DNA of 24,640 nt from JAUWQU01 sp964605095. GTDB taxonomy: Bacteria > Planctomycetota > Phycisphaerae > SM23-33. Position numbers and translations under genes: made by a program. Of the stretch, positions 7,303 to 15,700 are shown piece by piece (the stretch's first letter is position 1; each line of letters starts with the position of its first letter). The stretch spans positions 1 to 24,640 of the forward strand of contig CAZSBS010000035.1 of the NCBI GenBank assembly GCA_964605095.1. Direction: 5' to 3'. Under the pieces are notes generated by a model. That model was given only the letters and a program-made list of their open reading frames with translations. It ran no database searches and was not told where the DNA came from.

Positions 7303-7341
7303 CCTTGTCAGCAACCCTTGTCAGCAGCCCTTGTCAACAAC
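7303..7341 (-). repeat. three tandem 13-bp repeats before hisF
   Basis: The units at 7303-7315, 7316-7328 and 7329-7341 differ at only one or two positions; on the plus strand they begin CCTTGTCA. On the transcript each carries a TGACAAGG, so the array offers three purine-rich tracts, the last being part of the hisF ribosome site (AAGGAG). It could tune hisF translation or be slippage noise. Confidence 0.7.
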
Positions 7342-7353
7342 CCTGGCCGTCCG

Positions 7354-8286
7354 TCAGATATACTCCACGGTGGCCGGCGGCTTGGGTGTGAGGTCGTAGA
7401 GGCACCGGTTCACGCCGGGGATGCTCGTGATGCGCTGTGCCAAGCCGTGCAGCTTCTCCCAGCCCAGTTCCGTAACTGTCGCGGTGCGAGCGTCTGTGCT
7501 CTCGATGCACCTAACGACGATGATCTGCCCGAACTCCCGCTTGCCGTCACGTATGCCCGTCGCGTAGTCGTTAAGCAGCACGGCCAGGTACTGAAACGCG
7601 CCGGTCGAGGCAAGCTCCTCTTCCACGATCACGGTGGCCGCTCGCACCGTCGCCAGGCGCTGCTCCGTTATCTCGCCGACAATCCGGGTCGCCAGGGCCG
7701 GGCCGGGGAAAGGGATTCGCCGCGCGATGTCGGCGGGAAGTCCGAGGCACGCGGCCAGTTCGCGCACTCCGTCCTTGCGCAGCGTCTTGAGCGGCTCCAG
7801 GACGTTGTAGCCGTAAGCCTCCTGCGGATCGATGCCAAGTTGCGACAGGATGTTGTGCTGGCGCTTGATGCCGGCCACCGACTCCTCTATGTCCGTAAGG
7901 ATGGTCCCGTGCAGGAGGAACTTGGCGCCCGATTCCTTCACGATCCGGCCGAACACGGTCTTGTAGAAGGTGTTGGTAATGGCGCAGCGTTTTTCTTCCG
8001 GGTCGGTTAGCCCCTTCAACGCCCCGAGAAACTCGCGCCGGGCGTCGACCAGGTCCACCGGTATGCCGATGGCCTGGAAGGCCTGGACAACGCGCCGGGG
8101 TTCGCCTTCACGCATCAGCGCATTGTCCACGAAGACCGTCTTGAGCTGCTTGCCCAGGGCACGATGGCCCAGGGCCGTCACCACTGAGCTGTCGACGCCG
8201 CCGCTCAGCGCGTTGACGGCAATCTCGTTGCCCACCGTTTGTCGCAACTCTTTGATCTGTTCTTCGACGAATTGTGTGCAGTCCAT
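7354..8286 (-). CDS. guaA: GMP-synthase-like ATP-PPase (GuaA C-terminal type)
   Basis: A 310-residue protein, the size of the ATP-pyrophosphatase subunit of two-part GMP synthases. It has the PP-loop LSGGVDSS (27-34), FVDNALMREGE, the PFPGPALATRIVGE block and the C-terminal dimerisation end KPPATVEYI. GMP synthase adenylates XMP and aminates it with ammonia. The glutaminase domain is missing and no partner gene is here. Some family residues differ: the usual IKSHHN reads IKRQHN, and QGTLYPDVIES reads HGTILTDIEES. It therefore belongs to a divergent branch, often labelled ExsB-family in databases, and its substrate may not be XMP. The start at 8286 is set by AAGGAG five nt upstream; an in-frame extension to 8355 lacks support. 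It sits between a DUF1846 fragment and hisF on one strand. Confidence 0.85.
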   Translation of the reverse strand: MDCTQFVEEQIKELRQTVGNEIAVNALSGGVDSSVVTALGHRALGKQLKTVFVDNALMREGEPRRVVQAFQAIGIPVDLVDARREFLGALKGLTDPEEKRCAITNTFYKTVFGRIVKESGAKFLLHGTILTDIEESVAGIKRQHNILSQLGIDPQEAYGYNVLEPLKTLRKDGVRELAACLGLPADIARRIPFPGPALATRIVGEITEQRLATVRAATVIVEEELASTGAFQYLAVLLNDYATGIRDGKREFGQIIVVRCIESTDARTATVTELGWEKLHGLAQRITSIPGVNRCLYDLTPKPPATVEYI

Positions 8287-8325
8287 GTTCTCTCCTTCTT
8301 TGGTGGTAATAAGGCCATTCGTATA

Positions 8326-8364
8326 CCAGCCCGGCAGGGGCATGTCCACCAACAAACGGGCTGG
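8326..8364 (-). other. inverted repeat between DUF1846 fragment and guaA-like gene
   Basis: CCAGCCCG (8326-8333) and CGGGCTGG (8357-8364) can pair over a 23-nt loop in the 100-bp gap upstream of the guaA-like gene. No T-run follows, so it may be an attenuator-like or processing hairpin, or chance in GC-rich DNA. Confidence 0.35.
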
Positions 8365-8386
8365 ACGGGGACAGGCCTGGCGCGGC

Positions 8387-8794
8387 TCAGACCACGAACA
8401 GGCTGCTGCTGGAGAACTGCGGGTCGCAGGTAAGGTTCAGGCCCAGGCGGCGCAGGCCGGTGTCATCGCCCGGCGTCGGAATGTGCGTCATGTGCATTTC
8501 ACACCCGCGCAGGAGCCCCAACTGTGCGACCGCCAGCTCGGCTGTCGGGCTTGTCGTGGCCGCTATGGACAGGGCGACCAGCGTTTCCTCGAGGTCCAGG
8601 CTTACCGTCTTGCGTTTCATGATGTCCTGCTTCAACGTGGCGATGGACTGGATAATCATCGGCGACAGGAGATGGAGCTTGTCGGGGATGCCGGCCAGGT
8701 AAAGATCGTTGTCAAACCCAGCCTCCGCCTCGGCCCAGAGGGCCCCTTGCCGCGTCGCGCTGGAGCGATCAGTATCTTTCGTGCTGTGACTCAT
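8387..8794 (-). CDS. DUF1846 C-terminal fragment
   Basis: This 135-residue frame matches, from memory, the last 110 or so residues of DUF1846 proteins: the LLSP segment, a LEETLVALSIAATTSP helix, then LRGCEMHMTH and LGLNLTCDP near the C-terminus. Whole family members are about 500 residues, with a large N-terminal nucleotide-binding-like part that is missing here. The ATG at 8794 starts a family-like C-terminal piece, but no strong ribosome site is seen; an upstream extension to 8878 has intergenic-like composition. Only 83 bp upstream lies the copy A repeat, so the 5' part was probably lost when that repeat arrived. It may be a pseudogene, or a surviving domain expressed alone ahead of the guaA-like gene. 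The biological role of the family is not established. Confidence 0.6.
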   Translation of the reverse strand: MSHSTKDTDRSSATRQGALWAEAEAGFDNDLYLAGIPDKLHLLSPMIIQSIATLKQDIMKRKTVSLDLEETLVALSIAATTSPTAELAVAQLGLLRGCEMHMTHIPTPGDDTGLRRLGLNLTCDPQFSSSSLFVV

Positions 8795-8877
8795 GGCGGG
8801 CATTATGGCAGGAACCCGCTCGCGCCTCGGCGTTTTCGCGAAGTTATCCCAACTCCGCAACGCGAACATCGCCGCCA

Positions 8878-8985
8878 CCCGGCCGCTATCGTGCGCCGGT
8901 CAGTGTGATGAGGCTCAGCGGGGGCAGGTCGAGCTGGGCCCGGCCGGCGCGGACGCTCACGGGGGGCATGTCGGCCGCGACGGCG
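8878..8985 (-). repeat. 108-bp direct repeat, copy A of GH30-like 3' end
   Basis: Bases 8878-8985 match 10728-10835 at 106 of 108 positions (differences at 8938 and 8979), offset by exactly 1850 bp. The copy keeps an open frame equal to the last 32 codons of the glycoside hydrolase plus its TAG, but has no upstream gene body. Weaker similarity (GCGA-CAT-CGC) seems to run about 20 bp further on the low-coordinate side of both copies. Confidence 0.95.
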
Positions 8986-9008
8986 GCGCCATTTGCTGCT
9001 GACGCCTG

Positions 9009-10385
9009 CTATTTGCCGTCGCCCGCGACCGGCTTGCCCGCATTGCGCGGCCGATCTCGCGGTGTCAGGAGTTCGACCTCGTGCAGGCACAAACCGTACC
9101 GCCCGCCCGGAGGATTGACGTCCAACTTCACGCCGTTCCAGCCGGGGCTGAAGTTCGCGGAATAGCACAGCCAGAGCTTCCGCCCGTCGGGGCTGATGAA
9201 CTTGCTCGGGAAGTTGAGGAAGTACCCCTGCTCCCCGAAGTCCTTCATGTATGACACCATGCGCCACGGGCCGGTGATCGCGTCGGCTTCGAGGACATAG
9301 GAGGTCATCTTCGCCACGGTAGGCCAGCCGTCGGTTATGCACATCAGGTACTTCTTCAGGCCGGGCACGTAGGTGGCGGTCACGCAACCCATGTGGTTGT
9401 TCCACTCGATCAGCGGGCGGATCCCGCCGAAATCGCTCGTCCAGAGCGGCTTGCCCGCGTCGTCGCGGCCGGCGAAGAACTCCCACGCCTTGACGTCGTT
9501 GATGGTCTGGGGCGAGGGTTTGACGCGGGCCAGATAGATCTGGTCGGCCGTGATCCAGCTCAGGTTGGCATGGGCGAAGTCGCTGGTGCAACCCTCGGCC
9601 ACCTGGAACACCTCGCCCGGCTTTCCGGGCTTGATGCATGGGCGCGGCTTGGGATCGTTCTCTTCGGCGCCCATGCCGAGCAGGTAGGCCTTGCCGTCCG
9701 GCGAGTGCTCCATGTTCCTGCCGAAGTCCACGAAGTGCGGCGCGCCCATCTTGACCGGGCCGAGAAACTTCCGCGGCTCGGGAAACAGCGGTTTCTCCGG
9801 CGTCAGCGGCGAAGGCTCCCACGTCTTGCCGTAATCCCGTGAAATCTGGAATCCGGGCATCGGGCCGAGATTGGGCCAGTTCCAGGTAAACTCATTGTGC
9901 TTAAACGACCCTGCAGGCCCCAGGCAGTACGTGCCGTAATACCAGATGCCGTCGTAAACCAGCGACCCGGCCGGATAGCGCCCTCTATAGGGCAAGGCGC
10001 TGGCAACCTTGGGCGGGGAGGTGTTGTGTATCACAAGATTCAGCGGGTCGTCGCCGATCATCACGCCGTGGCCTGTCCTGGCGTTCGCGCCGGCGCCGGA
10101 GCCGCAGCGGACCCCGTCCGTCTCGCCATCGGTCCAGGGCGAGTACATGTTGCCGTCGCCGGCCCAGCAGGGATACCATGTGTCGCCGCAGTGGTAGTCG
10201 CTGTGCCGGCCTGTAAAGTAGACGCCCGTCAGGCTGGTGGATTTTGGGAAAGGGCAATCCGCCGGAACCGGGGATTCCCAGGCGAAGCCGTTTGGGTGAT
10301 TCGCCGGCGCGTTCTTGGGCTCGGCGGCCTGCAAACCGCCGACAGCCAGGAAACCGAGCAGCAAGGTCTGTGCGATTTTCGTCAT
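9009..10385 (-). CDS. secreted beta-propeller protein, sialidase/DUF4185-like
   Basis: The 458-residue product has a signal peptide (cleavage near LQA-AEP, residue 20/21) and should be exported. The ATG at 10385 is set by GGAG eight nt upstream; the frame stays open to 10850, but that stretch is hairpin DNA and the repeat. An Asp-box ISRDYGKTW (181-189) and repeated aromatic beta-strand segments point to a propeller of the sialidase / GH43-like kind. The GDTW (67-70) and DGNMYSPWTDG (77-87) stretches recall DUF4185 proteins. Several cysteines (44, 66, 73, 94, 154) fit an extracytoplasmic fold. It may bind or cleave glycans; catalytic residues cannot be assigned. It lies downstream of the GH30-like gene on the same strand, across a 350-bp hairpin-rich gap, and is bounded by copies A and B of the 108-bp repeat. 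Confidence 0.8.
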   Translation of the reverse strand: MTKIAQTLLLGFLAVGGLQAAEPKNAPANHPNGFAWESPVPADCPFPKSTSLTGVYFTGRHSDYHCGDTWYPCWAGDGNMYSPWTDGETDGVRCGSGAGANARTGHGVMIGDDPLNLVIHNTSPPKVASALPYRGRYPAGSLVYDGIWYYGTYCLGPAGSFKHNEFTWNWPNLGPMPGFQISRDYGKTWEPSPLTPEKPLFPEPRKFLGPVKMGAPHFVDFGRNMEHSPDGKAYLLGMGAEENDPKPRPCIKPGKPGEVFQVAEGCTSDFAHANLSWITADQIYLARVKPSPQTINDVKAWEFFAGRDDAGKPLWTSDFGGIRPLIEWNNHMGCVTATYVPGLKKYLMCITDGWPTVAKMTSYVLEADAITGPWRMVSYMKDFGEQGYFLNFPSKFISPDGRKLWLCYSANFSPGWNGVKLDVNPPGGRYGLCLHEVELLTPRDRPRNAGKPVAGDGK

Positions 10386-10735
10386 GTTGTGATCTCCATG
10401 CCCGGGCGTGGCCCGGCGTTTACGGACAGGACCGAACGAGCGAGACGATTTCTCGCTCCTGCCCTTGCGGGATAATCCCATAAGAGGCTTTGCCCTCTCC
10501 GCCGTTTCCCCAGGCGGAGGTCGGAGCATCCTTGATCGACATATATTACAGCGCCTCTGCCCAGTTGTGCCTGGAAGGAAAGCGAGGAAACCTGACTTGT
10601 AGCCCAGAGCAACGCCCTGGGCTACCATAGTTGAGCCCTTCAGGCTCCCGAAGGCCAGGAGTCGATGCCTTATCTTCATGCCATTCGTAACTGTCCCCCG
10701 GTGCTCGATCCGGCGAGCATTCGCGGCCCCGGCCG
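10386..10735. other. hairpin-rich intergenic region
   Basis: There is no gene. Perfect short hairpins follow one another: GAGCGAGA/TCTCGCTC (10438-10445 with 10451-10458), TCCGCC/GGCGGA (10498-10503 with 10513-10518) and GTAGCCCAG/CTGGGCTAC (10599-10607 with 10617-10625). The last resembles the dispersed GTAGCC-type palindromes of planctomycete and verrucomicrobial intergenic DNA, and a related GTAGCC-headed hairpin is at the end of the window (24568-24599). These may affect read-through between the two secreted-enzyme genes. Confidence 0.65.
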
Positions 10736-10835
10736 CTATCGTGCGCCGGTCAGTGTGATGAGGCTCAGCGGGGGCAGGTCGAGCTGGACCCGGCCGGCGC
10801 GGACGCTCACGGGGGGCATGTCGGCCGCAACGGCG
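10728..10835 (-). repeat. 108-bp direct repeat, copy B (in the GH30-like gene)
   Basis: This copy is in place: it forms the last 32 codons of the glycoside hydrolase, its TAG and eight further bases. It is the likely parent of copies A and C because only here is it continuous with a full gene. Confidence 0.95.
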
Positions 10836-12736
10836 CCCCATCGCGAGCACTGGGCCTGGAGGGTCGTCATGCCCGCCGGCAGGCCGGTAATCGTCGCCTT
10901 ACGCCCCTCGGCCAGGTTGGCTGCGTGCAGCACTAGGCGCTTGCCCGAGGATTTGTCGGTGAAGGCCGTCAGCAACACATCCGGATGGTTCGACGATGTG
11001 CCCAGTGCGATGGCCGGGCGGGGCGTGGCCGCGGCGAACTGGCGGATCATGTCGAACCGCGCTGTCGGCGCCGGCACGTCCTTGCCGTCGGGGCCTTTGC
11101 TGAGATCGACGATCGAGTAGTCCTTCGTGTACTCCCACTCCAGCACGGCCTGGACCTCGCCGTCCAGCAGCAACTGCTGGTACATCCGCAACTCGTTGGC
11201 GAAGTAGTGCTGCCCGCCGTACGAGCCGTCCTTGTGGGCCTGGGCGTCCGTGCCGACCTCGGTTGCCAGCAGCGGCAGCCTCAGCCGCCGGGCCGCGTCG
11301 CGCCACGCGCGGAACTCATCCGGGCCCTTGCTCCACGTGTGATAGGCGACGGCGGAGACATACTTCATCGCATCGGCATCCGCGGCGGCCGGGGCGATGA
11401 AGGCAATGTTGTCATTCTTCGTCACATCGCCCAGCAGCAGCCTGGTCCGCAGCCCCAGCCGGGCCAGGTAAGGCCCCAGGGCCTTGATCCAGTCGCGGTG
11501 CTCCTGGGGCTCCATCAGCACGTTAACGCCCCAGTCCGACTCGTTGAAGCTGATCATCGCCGGCTCGCAGCCGTACTTGCGCTTTGCATACAGCAGGTAC
11601 GCCCCGATGGACTCCATAACCTCCGGCCACTTTTCGCGCGGCAGGACTCGCTGACTCTCGAAGGGGCTCTTTTCCGGATGGGCAGTCATGAAGCCCGGCA
11701 CGCGCCAGATGCTGATGATGTACGGCACGCTCAGCCGGGAGAGCTTCCGGGCGAGCAGGAAGTCCGCGCGGATTTCCGAGCCCTGGCGGTCCGTCGCCTC
11801 AAAGCGGGCCCAGTCGGTCGAGCCCGGCGAGTCGTTGTCGTTGGCCGGCTCCCACTGGTCGAGCTTCATCGGAACCCGGGCCCAGGCCATCGGAATGTGC
11901 CGCAGGTTGTAGTCCGTCACCGCCGTCTCGACGTTGTAGCAAAAGTTCCCGCCGAAGCCGTGAAATTCGTATCGCCGGTTGGCGGCGTCGAGCGTCATCG
12001 CGACGGGCCGCGTGTCCGGCCGGGGGGCGAAGTCGATCGTCACCGCCATCTCCGCCGACTGCCCCTTGACGAGCTTGCCCTTCAGCAGCGGCCAGAATAT
12101 GGAGAAGTCGTCGCCATTCCACTTTCGCCCGTCCTGGACGACGATGTCGGCCGGGGCCGAGAGCGTGATGGTCAGCCGAATGTTGCCGGCCTTGTCGGCC
12201 AGCTTTACTCCGCGTGCCATGCCCTTGAGGAACTGGTGCTCTTGCGTGAGGGTTTCGGGCATGGCGACGGGGCGGCTGTTGGGATCGGCCGGACCGATCA
12301 GCTCGCATGGCCCGCCGCGGAGAACATCCACCGGCAGGCTGATGAAGAAGTGTACCCCGGCGACTTCCATGTCGGCCCTGGCCGTGACGCGGACGCTCAG
12401 GCGGAGCTTGCCATCGACCATCTCGGCCTGCTGCTCGAAGGCGACGGCGTTGGCGTTACTTTCAGCCAGGACGCCGGACCACGTCCGTCGCCCGTTGTCC
12501 TGGCCGGTGTGGCGGACCTTCCCGACATCGTCCAGGCGGACCTGCTTTTGCCAGTTCTTCGTGGCCAGCACGATATCCGTCTTGAACCCGAGAGACCGCC
12601 AGCCCGCCTGGATCATGCTGATGGCGCCCTTGTCGCCGGCGCTGAACGATCCGGCCTCGCGGGCCTGGGCAAGCTGCACCGGCCAAAATGCCGCCAAGGC
12701 CGCCGAGACCAATGTCCTGAAAACTGTGCAGTTCAT
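10736..12736 (-). CDS. secreted GH30-like glycoside hydrolase
   Basis: A 666-residue protein with a signal peptide (cleavage near AQA-REA, residue 25/26). Residues 26-245 look like a beta-sandwich. From about 250 a TIM barrel begins with FHGFGGNFCYNVE, typical of clan GH-A enzymes of the GH30 type. The likely acid/base is E399 in SFNESDWG and the likely nucleophile E493 in ATEVGTD, both at strand ends as expected. A C-terminal beta-domain (about 560-666) ends in LPPLSLITLTGAR. It probably hydrolyses a polysaccharide linkage outside the cytoplasm; substrate cannot be told. The gene starts 52 bp after the giant ExbBD-linked protein on the same strand, so it may share that transcript. Its ribosome site is weak. 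Its 3' end is the source of the repeats at 8878 and 6476. Confidence 0.87.
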   Translation of the reverse strand: MNCTVFRTLVSAALAAFWPVQLAQAREAGSFSAGDKGAISMIQAGWRSLGFKTDIVLATKNWQKQVRLDDVGKVRHTGQDNGRRTWSGVLAESNANAVAFEQQAEMVDGKLRLSVRVTARADMEVAGVHFFISLPVDVLRGGPCELIGPADPNSRPVAMPETLTQEHQFLKGMARGVKLADKAGNIRLTITLSAPADIVVQDGRKWNGDDFSIFWPLLKGKLVKGQSAEMAVTIDFAPRPDTRPVAMTLDAANRRYEFHGFGGNFCYNVETAVTDYNLRHIPMAWARVPMKLDQWEPANDNDSPGSTDWARFEATDRQGSEIRADFLLARKLSRLSVPYIISIWRVPGFMTAHPEKSPFESQRVLPREKWPEVMESIGAYLLYAKRKYGCEPAMISFNESDWGVNVLMEPQEHRDWIKALGPYLARLGLRTRLLLGDVTKNDNIAFIAPAAADADAMKYVSAVAYHTWSKGPDEFRAWRDAARRLRLPLLATEVGTDAQAHKDGSYGGQHYFANELRMYQQLLLDGEVQAVLEWEYTKDYSIVDLSKGPDGKDVPAPTARFDMIRQFAAATPRPAIALGTSSNHPDVLLTAFTDKSSGKRLVLHAANLAEGRKATITGLPAGMTTLQAQCSRWGAVAADMPPVSVRAGRVQLDLPPLSLITLTGAR

Positions 12737-12788
12737 GTCTGTCTATCGGGCCTCGCCCCGCGCCGTGGCCGGAGACTAAGGCGATGAG

Positions 12789-15700
12789 TCAGGGCGCCGG
12801 CTTCGTCGCCGGCTGGGTTGCAGGCCCCGACGGGAGGGTGCGGTACATCGGCAGGTATCGGTAGTAGACCTCGAGGGACAGCGTGGCCATGGCGGTGGAC
12901 ATTACCAGCCCGCCGCGCGGAGCAAACTGCCCGTTGGCAGGCCAGGAACCCGCCGCGTCGCCGCCGCGGACCTGCATCGGGAGCAGCGTCTTCTTCATCT
13001 CCTGGTTCCACATCTCCCAGATCGGCCCCTGGTGCTGATAGAGCGACAGGCAGCCGTAGTACCAGTAGTAGAAGCCCGGTTTGCGCGGGTCCGGCAAGGC
13101 GGTCTTGAGGTACTCCGCAGCTTCGATCATCCGCGGATTATCCGGGCGCAGGCCCATGAGTTGCTGGCAGAACATTCCCTCGGCCGTCATTGTCAGGCTG
13201 GGGTTGGGGCCGGTATAGCCGTAGAGCCCGCGATGGGCGCCTCCGCCGACGCTATCGAACCACTTGCGGGCGAGGTCGAAGGGCTCTTCCGGGATGTGCA
13301 CGCCGGCCATGCGAGCGCTGGTCAGCGCCATCACCTGCCAGCCGACCACCGACGTATCGCCATCCTGCGACCCCGGCGTGTATCGCCAGCCGCCATGGGT
13401 CTTGCTCTGGGCCTTCATGATGAACGTGGTTGCCCGGCGCAGCGGCTCGAAGAGGGCGGGGTCCTTGGTCAGGCCGTACGCCTCGGCCAGCGCCATCGTG
13501 GCGATGCCCTGGTCGTACATTCCCTGCCCGTGCCCGCCGGTGAGGTCGCCATCGCTGCCGACCTGGCTGGCGAGCCAGTTGACGGCCTTGGCCATGGGGA
13601 CTTGGTAGGGTCCCGCCTCGGTGTGCTTGGCGCCCCAGCCGAAGTAGCAGAGCATGGCGAAGCCGGTAATGGCATTGTCGTGCCCGTCTTCGCCGCCGTG
13701 CCTCTTGGCGGACCATCGCCCGTCGGCTTCCTGGTGGGCGGTGAACCAGTCCAGCGCCCGCCCGATGGCTGCCTCCGTCTCATCCGAGCCGCCGAGGCGC
13801 TTCAGGACGCGGTTGCGGTTTTCCTTCTGGCGCAGAACGTAGTTGGATTTGGCGTTGTCGGGGACCTCCAGGATCACCGAGTCGCCGATGGTCACTCGCG
13901 GGATCCTCTTGGTGATGATGTCGCCGAGCCCGACCAGTTTCGGTTTGGCCTCAACCAGCGCGACCTTGTCGGTCTCGAGGAGGACGTCAACGACATTTGC
14001 GGTGGCACGGGGGACCTTGGGCGCCTGCTTCATCGCCTCGTCGACGGGCTTGGTCATCTCCGGCTCGGCGGTGGCCAGGTTGAACACGACATCGGGCTTG
14101 GCCTGGGAGGCCTGGTTCTCCTGGGGGGTTTCCTGGGGTTTGAGTTCAAGCTCGACGTCGGCGGCGAACTCGATGGGTTGGACCTCCCGCACGTCGGGCC
14201 GGGGCATGGCCTGGGGCTCGGCGGCGGCCACTTCAGTGACCTCGACTTCCACCTGGCTGGGCTGGGCAACCATGGCTGCCGGCGCAACCGCTCTGGGCGC
14301 GATCTCGACCGGGTCGATCGTCGGCATCGGCATCGGGGCGCGATCCGAGGCCACGTGGATCGGCTCGGCCGTCGTCTCCATCTCGGTGACCTGCTCGCGA
14401 ATGGCCTCGGAGAGCTTCTCGCTGGCCAGCGCGTCGGCATCGATGGCGATTTCCATCGGGTCGCCCTTGGCCACGGCTATCGCCTGCCCGATCATCCAGA
14501 GGCTAAGCAGGACCAGCACCGCCGCATGCACACCGGCCGAGCCGATCAGGCACTTGACCAACAGGCTAGCCTGGTTGCGGTTCTCCGCGTTGCGCCACCA
14601 GACTATCAGGGCGATAAGGGCGATCAGGCCGCAGAGAAGCCCGATCAGCCACCACTTTATCGCGTTCAGCAATGCCAGCGCCACCTGGATCGGCGAGATC
14701 GGCGTCAGGCTGGCGATGTAGACGTTCGCCACACCGGTATTGTCGGGCGAGCGGTTCGAGACGAAGACCATCGTCTGGCCGTCGCCTGCCAGCGAGGCGG
14801 AGCTCTCGTCGCTGAAGGTGTTCAGCGGGTCGGCGGCGTTTTCGGGAATCTGGATGACGTGAGTGGTTATCGCCTCGGCGCCGCCGCTTGGCGTGTAGCT
14901 TACCACCCGGCTTCGATAGAGGTCGTATCCGCCAGAGCCGCCCAGGCGATTGGACGCGAAGTAGACGTAATCACCGTCGGGCGAGAAGGTCAGGCCGAAC
15001 TCGTCGCCGGTGGAACTGAGGGCCTGGACGTGGCGTGCCAGCAACGGGATCTTCAACAGTTGCCGCGCCGCCGCGCGCATGGGGCGCGGCTTGAGTTCGA
15101 GCCCCGGGATAACCTCGCCGGACTTTCGGAAGGCGTCGGCACCCGGTTGGTCCATCTGGTAGATCGGCAGGTAGCGGTAGTAGACTTCCAGGGCCAGGGT
15201 GGCCATCGCGGTGGTCACCAGCGGCCCGGCCTGCTTCCATTGCCCGCCGACCCACACGCCGGCCTGATCGCCCTCGGTGGTTTGCTTGGCCAGCAGCAGC
15301 GGGCGAACCGCCTCGTTCCAGGTCTTCCAGTCGTCCCCCTGGTGCTGGTACATCGACAGCGCGCCATAGTACCAGTGATAGTAGTTGCTTGTCTCCTGTG
15401 GGCCGGGCAGGTTGGTCTTGTTGCTCTTCTTGCCCTTCCTGTCCACGCCCTCCAGGGAGACCAGGAACTCGGCCGACTCCTGCTGGCGCGGATCCGACGG
15501 CTTTGCCCCGAGCAGTTGGCGGATGAACATTGCCTCGGCCGTCATCGCCGGCGTGGGTGCGGTCTTCACCTGGTATCCGTACAGCCCGCCATGCTCGCCC
15601 GCGCCGGCGGAGTCCAGCCACTTGCCGGCCAGGTCGAACGCCGCCTGCGGCACGTTGATGCCGGCCTTGCGGGCCGAGTACAACGCCATCACCTGCCAGC

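Noticed and set aside
8803..9822. 339-codon minus-strand frame
   Set aside because: It is a shadow of the propeller gene in another frame, with Arg/Pro-rich composition typical of GC-rich shadow frames.
10386..10850. N-terminal extension of the secreted propeller protein to 10850
   Set aside because: It would translate hairpin DNA and the GH30-like 3' end in a wrong frame; the ATG at 10385 has a ribosome site and starts a signal peptide.
10985..12787. 600-codon plus-strand frame
   Set aside because: It is antisense to the GH30-like gene, which has a signal peptide and catalytic motifs.
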